The notes below the pieces were generated by a model. That model did no database searches, was not told the origin of the DNA, and saw only the letters and a list, made by a program, of their open reading frames with translations. Shown piece after piece: positions 36,113 through 45,068 of a stretch of DNA of 64,000 nucleotides; position 1 is the stretch's first letter, and every line of letters begins with the position of its first letter. The translations under genes and the position numbers were made by a program. Source of the stretch: Salipiger abyssi (GTDB lineage: Bacteria; Pseudomonadota; Alphaproteobacteria; Rhodobacterales; Rhodobacteraceae). The stretch spans positions 62,001-126,000 of the forward strand of contig NZ_CP015089.1 in assembly GCF_001975705.1 (NCBI RefSeq), in the 5' to 3' direction.

Positions 36113-37174
36113 TCACAGGCCTGCTGCCCGGGTCAAATTCATGCGGAACCGTTCCCGCCGGGGTGGGGCGTCGGCGGTGGAGGGCTCCGGCGATTTGGGA
36201 TCATGGCGCCCGTCGAGTCCGATGCTGTTGATAAGACCTGCACGCAAGGAGTGTCCCGAAAACAGCGCGAGGCGGTCTTTCTCCGGCAGTTCCGCCCGCA
36301 GCCCGGCGTCAAGCGCCGTCCGCTTGATCAGCCGCGCGATATGCCTGTCGTTCAGCCGCGTATCGAGTGCGCGCTTGCCGTCGCGCGAGACACGGGTAAA
36401 GACCGGGCCGGACTCGATGCGCGCGAAGTCCAGCCATTGTTCGAGCGCGTGCACAGGGCAGCTTCGCTTGGTCGAACCACGTCCAACCTCGATCTCATGC
36501 CTGCCGGTTCTGCCGTTCAGGGTCACCAGTGCGCCGCCCTGGAAGATCTCGACATGGCCTCCGCTGCCGGGCGCGTCGCCCGAGCGGAGGTCGAGCCCGA
36601 CGATCTCGGAGCGCCGCAAGCCGCCGGCATAGCCCAGCAGCAGGATCGCCCGGTCGCGCAGGCCGCGCAGATCGTGGGGCAGAGTGGCGGTCATGGCGAG
36701 GATTTCGTCGGCGCGGATCGCCTCTTTCCGCGCCGGCGGGCGGGCCTGCCGTTGCCTGATTTCCGTCAACACGGCGATGATCTCGCGGCTCTTGCGGTCG
36801 AGAAAGAGCCCCCGCTGCGTATAGTTCCAGACCAATCCGGAGAGGCGGCGGTCGATGGTTGCCGCCGAGAGCGCGCGGGCTCCGTCCGGCGCTGCTGCCA
36901 GGTCGGAGAGATAGAGCGCGATCAGCTCCGCCGATGGGGGCAGGGGATCAACGCCTTTGAGGCGGCACCAGCGGGTGAAATGCGCCCAGTCCCGGCCATA
37001 CGCCAAGAGTGTGTGGGGGGAGGCGGGCCGTGTTTCCTCTGGACCGCTTGCTGTGTTTGCGCTCGGCGGGGCAGGGGAATCGGGCATCTTGAGCAAGTGT
37101 CCATCGGGCGAAGAGCGGGGCTTTGATGTCAAAGAATAGGTCGAAAGCCCTGATGGCGCAATATTATTGGACAT
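36113..37174 (-). pseudogene. Decayed tyrosine recombinase/integrase lacking its catalytic tyrosine
   Basis: A 353-residue XerC/D-like recombinase. The N-terminal SAM-like domain (about 52-140) and the first part of the catalytic domain are intact, with Arg I (GGLRRSEIVGL, about 187), FTRV and box II HSLRAG (H308-R311). After residue 314 the sequence is no longer conserved. The expected GH(A/T)S box and Tyr nucleophile are absent, although the C-terminal end RRERFRMNLTRAAGL resembles the normal terminus of these recombinases. The beta-hairpin Lys also appears to be Arg. The protein could still bind DNA but should not cut it. Confidence 0.7.
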
Positions 37175-37317
37175 CTGGTGCGCCGGATGTAAGCCCGTCC
37201 TGCGGCTGATTTCCGCGGTGAAAGCGCCGCCGGGAAAGAGGCTGATACAGGCCGAAAATGGCAGAGACGGTTACCGGTCCGACATCGCCGGCCTGAATGA
37301 CCGGCCGGGCGGCGCGG

Positions 37318-37860
37318 TCAGAGCCCGCCGGGCAGCTTGTCGCGCATCGCTTCGCTGCGGTCGAACCGGTCGCCATCGGCTGTGAAGGTGCCGTCGCCGA
37401 CCGCGTGCAGCAGCCGGGTTTCTTCCCGGTCGGTATCGATATGGGCGGCGACGCCCTGAAGCAGCACGAGGCTCAGGCGGTCGGCGATCTCTTCGACGCG
37501 GCATTCGATATTTCCGAGGCACTCGCCGATCAGCGGTGCCCGGACATGCTGCGCGGGCAGGGGGGTAAGGCCGAACCGGGCAAACTTGTCGGTATCGGCG
37601 CCCGAGCAGGTGCCGATACCCACGACCGTGTCGAGCATGTCGGCTGTCGGGATCGAGAGCACGCATTCGCCGGTCTCGACCAGCGCGTCCCAGGAATGGT
37701 TCCAGGGCCCTGTGGTAAGCGCGAAAGAGGCGCCGAAGCCGCGCACCATCGTCCAGGTGATGGTCATGATATTGGGCCTCGTGCCGTCATGGGTCGTGAC
37801 CAGAACGACCGGCCCGGGTTCGATCAGGGTAAAGGCGCGGGACAGCGGCAGGGGTTCCAT
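37318..37860 (-). CDS. Flavin reductase-like FMN-binding protein
   Basis: A 180-residue protein with the split-barrel flavin reductase-like fold. Near the N terminus PVVLVTTHDGTRPNIMTITW and the later GECVLSIPTADMLD stretch fit the FMN-binding pattern. GTCSGADTDKFARFGLTPLP is typical of the flavoredoxin-like branch. It probably reduces flavin or a small oxidised substrate with NAD(P)H. It stands alone between the decayed recombinase and the chimeric regulator. Confidence 0.78.
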   Translation of the reverse strand: MEPLPLSRAFTLIEPGPVVLVTTHDGTRPNIMTITWTMVRGFGASFALTTGPWNHSWDALVETGECVLSIPTADMLDTVVGIGTCSGADTDKFARFGLTPLPAQHVRAPLIGECLGNIECRVEEIADRLSLVLLQGVAAHIDTDREETRLLHAVGDGTFTADGDRFDRSEAMRDKLPGGL

Positions 37861-37965
37861 GGGTCTCCTCCTTCGGCGTGGTCGCGTTGCGGCTCTGACT
37901 AACCCGGAATGGCGCGCGATGCACGAAGGGTCGGCAGAACGCCGCCGGCCCTGCCGCGATGCGGG

Positions 37966-38427
37966 CTATGCGCTCCCGCCGGGCGGGCCCAGCGTCTCGC
38001 GCACCATTAGCCGGTAGGGCAGGCGTGTCGTCTCGTCATGTGGCGCGCCGTTGATCCGCTCGATCAGGATGCGGCCCGCCGCCTCGCCGATCTCGCGATA
38101 GGGCAGGTGGACGGTGGTGCGCTGCGGATGACAGAGCCGGGCGATGGAGACGTCGTTGCAGCCGGTCACGCTCAGCGCCGAGGGCACGGGAATGCCGAGC
38201 GCATGCGCCTCCATGGCCAGCGGCGTCGGCAGCATCTCTCCCTTCGACCGGGTGAACAGCTCGTCGTTCAGCGTGCCGCGCAGCCGGTTCAGCGCGTGGC
38301 TCACCGCCGATTGCGTGCGCCCGAGCCGATCCTCCGCCCGCGAGGTGCTGCGCTCCAGCATGAGCGCGCCGAAGACCTTCAGCAGGTTGAGGTCGCGATG
38401 TTTGTGCAGGATCTTGTCTTGCGCCAC
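37966..38427 (-). pseudogene. Chimeric regulator: LysR DNA-binding half joined to LacI C-terminal end
   Basis: The frame encodes about 153 residues. Residues about 8-72 are a LysR winged helix (HRDLNLLKVFGALMLERS, TQSAVSHALNRLR, LFTRSKGEMLPTPLAM). From about residue 74 it is the last quarter of a LacI-type sensor (HALGIPVPSALSVTG, then CNDVSIARL, HLPYREIGEAAGRILIERI, and LMVRETLGPP). The LysR effector domain and the LacI DNA-binding and core domains are absent. The join near 38195-38225 has no stop or frameshift. The GTG start at 38427 is uncertain because the GGGAG box directly abuts it. Confidence 0.65.
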
Positions 38428-38527
38428 CTCCCGCCCCCCTTTCCGTACAGTCCACGGTCCAAGCGCGGCTCGGGGGAGTTTATCCATCATCCGCCCCGGT
38501 TCGAGGCGCCGCCAGGGCGCGGGGAGG

Positions 38528-38569
38528 TTGATCCTCGGGCGCAAAAGATATACATTTTTAAATGTAGAT
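38528..38569 (+). promoter_or_regulatory. Promoter and palindromic operator of the second toxin-antitoxin pair
   Basis: TTGATC (38528-38533) and TACATT (38551-38556) are spaced by 17 bases as a sigma70-type promoter. An inverted repeat, ATATACATTT (38548-38557) against AAATGTAGAT (38560-38569), with one mismatch and a TT centre, covers the -10. The AbrB-type antitoxin gene begins 20 bases further on, so repressor binding here would block RNA polymerase. Confidence 0.6.
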
Positions 38570-38588
38570 CCTTCCATGGGGGCGCAAG

Positions 38589-38816
38589 ATGCAGGTTTCC
38601 AGATGGGGCAATTCGCTGGCCGTGCGCCTGCCTGCGGATCTTGTGCGCGCGCTCGATCTGAAAGAGGGTGACCGGATCGAGCTGCACGCGGATGCCCAGG
38701 GCCTGGCCGTGTCGCGCCAGCCCCGTGCAGACGAGATCCTCGCCAGCCTGCGGCGGTTCCGGGGGCGGCTGCCCGACGGCGCGCAGCTGAGCCGCGACGC
38801 CGCGCATGAGCGATGA
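38589..38816 (+). CDS. AbrB/MazE-type antitoxin (VapB)
   Basis: A 75-residue protein with an N-terminal swapped-hairpin SpoVT/AbrB fold (MQVSRWGNSLAVRLPADLV, then LDLKEGDRIELHAD) and a C-terminal toxin-binding tail. It is followed by a PIN-domain toxin gene overlapping by 11 bases. It should repress its own promoter through the palindrome at 38548-38569. Confidence 0.88.
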   Translation: MQVSRWGNSLAVRLPADLVRALDLKEGDRIELHADAQGLAVSRQPRADEILASLRRFRGRLPDGAQLSRDAAHER

Positions 38817-39207
38817 GTTCTTCGATACCAATATCATCCTCTACCTGCTGAGCGACGGCCCCAAGGCCGACATCGCCGAGCGCCTGCTGGCGCGCGGCGG
38901 CACGATCAGCGTGCAGGTGCTGAACGAGGCTTTGGTCAACTGCCGCCGCAAGGCCGGGATGAGTTGGGACGAGGCGGGCGCCTTTCTGAGCGCGATCCGG
39001 GGTCTTTGCGAGGTGATCCCGCTGACCGAGGACATTCACGATGTCGGTCGGGCCCTGTCCGAGCGCTATGGCTTTTCCGTATATGACGGCATGATCGTCG
39101 GCGCGGCCCTGTCGTCGGGCTGCACCCTGCTCTGGTCGGAAGACATGCATAACGGCCTGCTGGTCGAGGGGCGGCTGCGCATCCGCAACCCCTTTGCCGA
39201 GCTCTGA
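38806..39207 (+). CDS. PIN-domain toxin (VapC)
   Basis: A 133-residue PIN-domain endoribonuclease. Acidic active-site residues are visible: D7 in FFDTNIILYLL, Glu in VQVLNEALVNC, Asp in YGFSVYDGMIV and Asp in LLWSEDMHNG. It overlaps the antitoxin gene by 11 bases, indicating coupled translation. It differs clearly from the toxin at 3021-3410 in sequence and antitoxin type, so this is a second, independent maintenance system. Confidence 0.88.
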   Translation: MSDEFFDTNIILYLLSDGPKADIAERLLARGGTISVQVLNEALVNCRRKAGMSWDEAGAFLSAIRGLCEVIPLTEDIHDVGRALSERYGFSVYDGMIVGAALSSGCTLLWSEDMHNGLLVEGRLRIRNPFAEL

Positions 39208-39216
39208 AGTCGCCCG

Positions 39217-41184
39217 CTACCCCGGGTCCTCGCCTTTCAGCATGCCCAGTTGCGTGACCTTTGTCCGGCTTGCGGAGGCCTTCCGCAGACCGCTGCCGTA
39301 AACCACCGCAAAGATCGTCACGCCGGCCGCATCGGTCCAGATCGCGCTGGGGAACAGCCCGGCGGGCAGCAGCGCCAGCACCCCGCCGACACCGAGCAGC
39401 AGCCGCAGGGCGGTCGGCAGGGTCTGGCGCAGGAAACCCACCATCGCCGCCGTGACCATCAGGATCCCCAGGATGGCCGAAAACAGCGCCCAGAGGATGT
39501 GCAGCCAGTCGCCTTCGAGGATCAGCGACGGCGCGAAGATGAACAGGAAAGGCACGATATAGGCGGGCCAGGCGAGCTTCATCGCCGCGATGCTGGTGTC
39601 CCAGGCGCTGGCGCCGGCGATATTCGCTCCGGCAAAGGCGGCCAGCGCCACCGGTGGCGTGACCATGGAGAGCAGGCCGAAATAGAGCACGAAGAGATGC
39701 GCGGCGACCACCGGAACACCGACCTCGACCAGCGCCGGCGCGACCAGCGTGGCGAGCAGCACATAGACCCCGACCGTCGGCATTCCCATGCCCAGAACGA
39801 TGCTGATGAGCGCGGTGATCAGCGCCAGAAGAAAGACCGACTGGCCGCTGGCATTGATGATGTGAAGCGTCAGGTTGAAGGCCAGGCCCGAGACGTTGAG
39901 TACGCCGATGATCAGGCCTGCGGCGGCGCAGACGATGACCAGTCCGGAGGCGGCGATGCCGGCCTCTCCCAGAACGCTCCAGCTTTCGCGCAGGGGCAGG
40001 CGCCGGCCCTTGTAGCCAAAGATCAGGCTGACGGCGAAAAGCGTGCCGATGGCCCAGATCGCCGCTCGCTCGGGCCGCATGTTCAGCTCGAAGAGACCGT
40101 AGAACAGCACCGCGAAGGGCAGCAGGAAATGCCAGCCCTGACGCAGGGTCGCGAGCGCGGAGGGCAGTTCGGCGCGGGGGATCGCCGCCACCCCCGCCTT
40201 GCCGGCGTTCAGGTCCACATTGATGAAGACCGCCAGGTAATAGAGGGCGGCGGAGGGCAGTGCGGCCAGCATGACGACGGCGTAATCGACGCCGATGAAA
40301 TCGGCCATGATGAAGGCGGCGGCGCCCATCACCGGGGGCACGAGCTGCCCGCCGGTGGAGGCCACCGCCTCGACCGCGCCGGCATAGGTGCCGCTGAAGC
40401 CTGAGCGTTTCATCATAGGGATGGTGACGACGCCCGTGCCCACCACATTGCCGACGGCGCTGCCGGAGATCGAGCCGAAGAGGCCGGAGGCCGCGACGGC
40501 GACCTTGGCCGGCCCGCCCCGGAAACGCCCCATCCCGGCGAGAGCGATATCGTTGAAGAAATCCGCCGCGCCGCAGCGCGCCAGAAGCTGACCGAAGAGC
40601 AGATAGGGGATCACGATCACGACGCCGACCTTCAGCGCCGTGCCCAGCATGCCGTTGGCGTCGATGGCCAGATAGGTGACGAGCTCGGCGGCGCTGGTCG
40701 GGCGGCTGCGCAGCTCGCCGGGCAGCAGGTGGCCCAAGAGGCCGTAGCCCAGGAAGAGCACCACCACCACCAGAATGCCCATGCCGACGCTGCGCCGCAA
40801 AGACAGCATGAGCGCGCCAAAGAGCACCGCCGAGATCGCGATCAGCCAGGGCGGCATGAACGGCGCCTCCATGGAGATCTCGGGGTAGAACAGGCCGACA
40901 TAGAAGCCCATCCCGAGGGTCAGAGCGGCGCAGAGCAGCATGAGTCCGCGCAGCAGCGGGCCTCTCTCACCGTCGATATGGATTTGCAGGAACCCTCTGG
41001 CGAGGGCAATCGACAGCACCGTCACGAGAAGCTGCGCGTCATAGACGGAGAGGCCGAAGCGGCGCTGAAGATTGGCCGCATAGGCCACCGGCAGGGCGAC
41101 CAGCAGGATATTCAGCGTCAGCGCCAGCAGAGTGGCCCATGACGCGCGCGGCGTCATGGTGGAGGTATGATCGGCGGATCCCAT
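39217..41184 (-). CDS. TRAP transporter fused permease (DctQ-DctM type, TAXI family)
   Basis: A 655-residue membrane protein fusing the small four-helix (DctQ-like) and large 12-helix (DctM-like) TRAP subunits. The DctM part carries GLFGSISGSAVGNVVGTGVV and the later GMGMPTVGVYVLLATLVAPAL motif. Such fusions pair with TAXI-type receptors, and one is encoded six bases upstream. It imports a carboxylate or amino acid using the sodium gradient. Confidence 0.92.
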   Translation of the reverse strand: MGSADHTSTMTPRASWATLLALTLNILLVALPVAYAANLQRRFGLSVYDAQLLVTVLSIALARGFLQIHIDGERGPLLRGLMLLCAALTLGMGFYVGLFYPEISMEAPFMPPWLIAISAVLFGALMLSLRRSVGMGILVVVVLFLGYGLLGHLLPGELRSRPTSAAELVTYLAIDANGMLGTALKVGVVIVIPYLLFGQLLARCGAADFFNDIALAGMGRFRGGPAKVAVAASGLFGSISGSAVGNVVGTGVVTIPMMKRSGFSGTYAGAVEAVASTGGQLVPPVMGAAAFIMADFIGVDYAVVMLAALPSAALYYLAVFINVDLNAGKAGVAAIPRAELPSALATLRQGWHFLLPFAVLFYGLFELNMRPERAAIWAIGTLFAVSLIFGYKGRRLPLRESWSVLGEAGIAASGLVIVCAAAGLIIGVLNVSGLAFNLTLHIINASGQSVFLLALITALISIVLGMGMPTVGVYVLLATLVAPALVEVGVPVVAAHLFVLYFGLLSMVTPPVALAAFAGANIAGASAWDTSIAAMKLAWPAYIVPFLFIFAPSLILEGDWLHILWALFSAILGILMVTAAMVGFLRQTLPTALRLLLGVGGVLALLPAGLFPSAIWTDAAGVTIFAVVYGSGLRKASASRTKVTQLGMLKGEDPG

Positions 41185-41189
41185 CTGCG

Positions 41190-42146
41190 TCAGTCCATCA
41201 GCCCGACGGATTTGTAGTATGCCATGGCGCCCGGATGGTAGGGCAGATCACCGAAGTCCGGCGCCATGGTGTCGATTGCGAACTCGGAAAAGGTCGAGCG
41301 GATCGCGCGGACACCGTCGGGGTCGTCATGCAGCGCGCCGAGGATCTGTGCGACCACCTCGTCGGACACATGCGCGCCGGCCACCAGCACATAATCATAG
41401 CCCATCATTGGTGTCGGCTCCGCCACGCCCACGGCGGTCGGGCCGGGCTCCACGGTCTTGATGTATCCGGTCGGCAGAACGCCCTGCATCGCGGCTTCCG
41501 CCTCCGGCGTGTCGTCGAGCGCGAGCCAGCGGATTCCGACCGCGGCGTCGGCCTCTCGGGTCTTGCCGCCCTGAAGCGCAAAGAAGGCCACGTCAGCCGC
41601 ACCGGCGATGAACTCGTCCACGCCATTGGGCACCGAAGGCACCATGACCGGCTCCATCTCGTCGATGGACAGCCCGGCGGCGGCGAGTATGCCATTGACC
41701 TGCGTGACAAGGTTCGGCTGCGCCGAATAGCCGTAGGTGATTGTCTTGCCCGCGATGTCGGAGACCTTGGTATAAGGCGAATCCGCCCGCACCATGAACC
41801 CCACGACCGAGGGGCTGAGCGAGGCGAGAACGCGCAGCTGCGACAGCTGCCGGCCTTTGAACGCGCCCTTGCCGCCGGCGGCTTCCTCGAATTCCGGGCT
41901 CGGCACAAGCTGAAGGTCGAGCCGTCCGGCGTCGATCAGCGGCATGGATTGCCCCGAGCCGCCATAAGACTGGACGCGCAGGTCCATGCCCGCCTCTTCG
42001 GTCAGAAAGCTGGCGAGCCCGGCATTGCTGGCATAGTTCTGCGAGCCCTGACGGCCCGCACCGATGCCGAGCGACTGCGCGGCGGCGATGTCGCCGAACG
42101 CAATCGCGGCGGTGACGCAAAGCATGAACAGTTTGAAGATTTTCAT
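41190..42146 (-). CDS. TAXI family TRAP solute receptor
   Basis: A 318-residue periplasmic receptor with a signal peptide (MKIFKLFMLCVTAAIAF, cleavage after IAAA). The mature part begins QSLGIGAGRQGSQNYASNAG and shows the TAXI pattern, including PNLVTQVNGILAAAGLS and DVAFFALQGG. The ATG at 42146 follows a GGGAGGGG box and gives a proper signal peptide, so the longer frame is rejected. TAXI ligands include glutamate and other carboxylates; the ligand here is unknown, but the adjacent aldolase suggests a hydroxy- or sugar-acid-like compound. Confidence 0.9.
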   Translation of the reverse strand: MKIFKLFMLCVTAAIAFGDIAAAQSLGIGAGRQGSQNYASNAGLASFLTEEAGMDLRVQSYGGSGQSMPLIDAGRLDLQLVPSPEFEEAAGGKGAFKGRQLSQLRVLASLSPSVVGFMVRADSPYTKVSDIAGKTITYGYSAQPNLVTQVNGILAAAGLSIDEMEPVMVPSVPNGVDEFIAGAADVAFFALQGGKTREADAAVGIRWLALDDTPEAEAAMQGVLPTGYIKTVEPGPTAVGVAEPTPMMGYDYVLVAGAHVSDEVVAQILGALHDDPDGVRAIRSTFSEFAIDTMAPDFGDLPYHPGAMAYYKSVGLMD

Positions 42147-42210
42147 TTTCCCCTCCCTTGGTTGAAAACGCTCGCGCGCGCCTCTGGTCCTCCCGGCGCG
42201 CGTAAGGTGG

Positions 42211-42957
42211 TCACAGGCCGGAATATCCGGCGCGCGCGACCCAGTAGTCCCAGGCCCGTGCCAGCGGCATCTTGCCCAGAAGCATGGCGCTGGTCTTTTC
42301 GATCTCGCCATCGGTCAGCGGAACCGGCTCGCCGATCTGGAGCGCCTGCTGCACCAGCTCGGCATTGTCCCGCAGACCCATCGAGATCATGCAGACCGAC
42401 TTGATGTCGGGGGCGACGCAGATGCAGCCATGCCCGCGCAGCAGCGCGACGCTGTTCTGCCCCAGCGTCCGGGCCAGCGAATGGCCCATCTCCATGCTGT
42501 CGACCAGCATGTTGGTGTCGCCGAATTCGTCCTGGCTTTCCCAGATCGGCACCTCCTTGCCGATGACCGAGGACATGTGAAAGATCGGCCGCAGCGAGAT
42601 ATTGTTCATGGTGAAGGGGATGATCGAGCGCGCATGGTGATGCGTCACCGCGTTCACATCCGGGCGGTCCTTGTAGAGCGCGCCGTGAATGTGCCGTTCG
42701 CTATAGGGCCAGCGGTGATCCTTGCTCAGAAGCTCGCCTTCGAGCGTGAACTCCATGATATCGTCGCGTGTCACATTGCCCGGGCTGCGCGAGCGCGACA
42801 GCAGATAGCGGTCGCGGTGCACCGGATGTCGCACGCTGACATGGCCGAAATTGTCGATCACGCCTTCATGGTCGAGAATCCGGTTGGCAACCACCAGTTC
42901 GGCAATCGCGGCATCGACCAGCTGCGACTGGCCGGGAGTGTTCATGTCGTTGGGCAT
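42211..42957 (-). CDS. Class II aldolase/adducin family protein
   Basis: A 248-residue zinc-dependent aldolase-type protein. Family features are DNFGHVSVRHP, the metal ligands in VTHHHARSI (two or three His) and the distal His in LLRGHGCICVA. Relatives cleave or decarboxylate 3-hydroxy acids and phosphorylated sugars. The ATG at 42957 lies eight bases from an AGAAGGAG box and is preferred over upstream ATGs. It is divergent from a LysR gene and precedes a TAXI transporter, so the four genes look like one uptake-and-breakdown unit. Confidence 0.85.
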   Translation of the reverse strand: MPNDMNTPGQSQLVDAAIAELVVANRILDHEGVIDNFGHVSVRHPVHRDRYLLSRSRSPGNVTRDDIMEFTLEGELLSKDHRWPYSERHIHGALYKDRPDVNAVTHHHARSIIPFTMNNISLRPIFHMSSVIGKEVPIWESQDEFGDTNMLVDSMEMGHSLARTLGQNSVALLRGHGCICVAPDIKSVCMISMGLRDNAELVQQALQIGEPVPLTDGEIEKTSAMLLGKMPLARAWDYWVARAGYSGL

Positions 42958-43056
42958 CGAGGGCTCCTTCTGCATTTCATGGGCGGAGCCTAGCAATCGC
43001 TAAAGAACTGGAATAATATATATCTTATGGTGTTTTTATAGCTATCAGGGTATGTA

Positions 43057-43983
43057 ATGCGCTCGGTGATTTCACAGCTTTCGCTGCACAAGCTGGAAGT
43101 CTTCTGCATGGTGGCAGAGCTGGAATCCGTGTCACGGGCGGCGGAACGGCTGGGGCTCGCGCAGCCGGTGGTGTCGGCGCATATCAAGGCGATGTCGGAA
43201 AAGCTCGGCACGCCGCTCACGCAGCGCAACGGGCGCCGGATCACCCTGACCGAAGAGGGGCGCCGGGTTCTGAAATGGGCGCAGGAGGTCACCGTCCGGA
43301 CGCGGGAGCTGGAGCGCGAGCTGGTGGAAAGCAAGAGCGGGCTGCGCGGCACCGCGAGCGTCGGCGCCTCGATGACCATCGGGTCGTTCATCCTGCCCGG
43401 CATGATCTCGACATTCCGCAAACGGCATCCCGGCGCGCAGATTTCCGTGCATGTGGCCAGCCCGGCTTCGGTCATGGAGGCGGTGCAGAGCGGCGGCTGC
43501 GATTTCGCCTTCACCATTCTCGACCCAAGGCACGATCTGGCCGGCGTGCAGATCGAGCGGCTGCGCGACGAAAAGCTGATGCTGGTCGCCGCTGAGAGCT
43601 CCGATATCAGCGGAAACCGCATCGCGCCGGGCGATCTGTCGAAACACTGGTTTGTCACCGCGCAGACCGGCACGCCCCGGCGCGAACTGGAAGAGGCGGC
43701 GCTGCGCAGCCACGGCGTCTCGCGCGGTCGGATCGCCATGGAGTTCGGCCATGCGGAGGCGATCAAGCAGGCGGTGCGCGCGGGGGCCGGGCTCGCCTTT
43801 CTGTTCGAAAGCTCGGTGCGCGACGAGCTTGCCTCCGGGCTGCTGCGCGAGATCGAGACGCCGGGCATGAGCCTCGCCGTACCCGCCTATCTGGTTCGGC
43901 GCGAGGGCAAGCGGCTGAATCAGTACCAGACCCGGCTCATGGAAGAGCTCACCGCCGCCATGCGCAGCGGCGACATGACCTGA
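43057..43983 (+). CDS. LysR family transcriptional regulator
   Basis: A 308-residue LysR-type regulator. The winged helix (LHKLEVFCMVAELESVSRAA, then AQPVVSAHIKAMSEKLGTPL) spans about residues 7-65, and the periplasmic-binding-like effector domain covers about 95-300. It is divergent from the aldolase/TAXI genes across a 99-bp A+T-rich gap and most likely activates them in response to the transported compound or a breakdown product. Confidence 0.9.
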   Translation: MRSVISQLSLHKLEVFCMVAELESVSRAAERLGLAQPVVSAHIKAMSEKLGTPLTQRNGRRITLTEEGRRVLKWAQEVTVRTRELERELVESKSGLRGTASVGASMTIGSFILPGMISTFRKRHPGAQISVHVASPASVMEAVQSGGCDFAFTILDPRHDLAGVQIERLRDEKLMLVAAESSDISGNRIAPGDLSKHWFVTAQTGTPRRELEEAALRSHGVSRGRIAMEFGHAEAIKQAVRAGAGLAFLFESSVRDELASGLLREIETPGMSLAVPAYLVRREGKRLNQYQTRLMEELTAAMRSGDMT

Positions 43984-44002
43984 CGGGCGGAAAGGCGGAG
44001 CG

Positions 44003-44896
44003 TCATGACTCCACCATCCGCTCCGAGCGCAGCCAGTCGATAAGCCGGGCCAGGGGCGGGGAGGGGGCCTGGGTCTTCGGCCACACGAGGGAATAGGCGC
44101 CATCGGTTTCGCTGTAGCCGTCATGGGCCGGCACCAGCGCCCCGGTCTCGAATTCATGCGCCGCGACAAAATCCGGCAGCAGCGCGACCCCCATGCCGAC
44201 CGCCGCCGCCCGCGCCATCGTGGCGACCTGATCGAACATCATGCCGCGCAGCTGGGCGGTCTCGACGGATTGCGCGTGAAACCACTCCTCCCAGCCGCCC
44301 GGGCGCGTTTCGAGATGCAGGAGCGGTTGGTCGCGCAGGGCTTCGGCGGGAAAGGGCAGGGTCGGGGCAAAGCCCGGGGCGCAGGCGGGAATGACCCGGT
44401 CGCGCGACAGGGCGAGAGAGTGCACATTGCCCCAGTCCTGCGCGCCGGAATGGATCGCGGCGTCCATGTTCTCCTGAAAGAAATCGAACGGGGCCAGCCG
44501 GGTGTACTGGTTGATCAGGATATCGGGTGCCCTTTCCTGAAACCGCTTCAGCCTCGGGGTGAGCCAATAGGCGCCGAACGCGGGAGGCGTGGCAATGTTG
44601 ACCGCGCTTTTCGGCCCGCGTGCCTTCAGTTGCAGGCTGGCCTGGGAGAGGTTTCGGAGATAGCCGCGCACCGAGCGGGCATAGGCGATCCCGGCGGGGG
44701 TCATGGCGAGGCTCTTGCCCTCGCGAAAGAACATCTGCACGCCGAGCTGCTCCTCCAGAACCTTGAGCTGGCGGCTGACGGCGGAATGGGTGAGCGACAG
44801 CTCCTCCGCTGCGGCGATGGCGGTTCCGAGCCGTTCGACGGCCTCCAGCGCCAGCAGCGAACTGACCGAGGGCAGGAACCGGCGCGGCGTGGACAT
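44003..44896 (-). CDS. LysR family regulator (GcvA-like), divergent from the amaB-amaA pair
   Basis: A 297-residue LysR protein of the GcvA-like group. The winged helix has LLALEAVERLGTAIAAAEEL, then LTHSAVSRQLKVLEEQLGVQ within about residues 12-60. The effector domain includes the GcvA-type FQERAPDILINQYTRLAP region. It is divergent from the aldehyde dehydrogenase gene across 172 bp and probably controls that operon. Confidence 0.88.
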   Translation of the reverse strand: MSTPRRFLPSVSSLLALEAVERLGTAIAAAEELSLTHSAVSRQLKVLEEQLGVQMFFREGKSLAMTPAGIAYARSVRGYLRNLSQASLQLKARGPKSAVNIATPPAFGAYWLTPRLKRFQERAPDILINQYTRLAPFDFFQENMDAAIHSGAQDWGNVHSLALSRDRVIPACAPGFAPTLPFPAEALRDQPLLHLETRPGGWEEWFHAQSVETAQLRGMMFDQVATMARAAAVGMGVALLPDFVAAHEFETGALVPAHDGYSETDGAYSLVWPKTQAPSPPLARLIDWLRSERMVES

Positions 44897-45068
44897 GTGA
44901 GTTTTGCTCCAGTGTTTGGGAGGAGATGTCGATTTTTAAGCCTGCATCTCCATCCTAAAGTGATCTTAATGAACACAGGGCGCCGTATCAATCAGGCTGC
45001 GTCGCGGCTCCCGGGAGCCGCGATGCGCAGGCACTGGCAGCCCGTCACCGCAGTCAGGAGACAGACAC

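Noticed and set aside
15127..37174. A 15-base match (AATATTATTGGACAT) shared by the region after repC and the start of the decayed recombinase
   Set aside because: A match of this length is expected a few times by chance in 64 kb counting both strands, and the flanks do not extend it. It was not called a repeat or attachment site.
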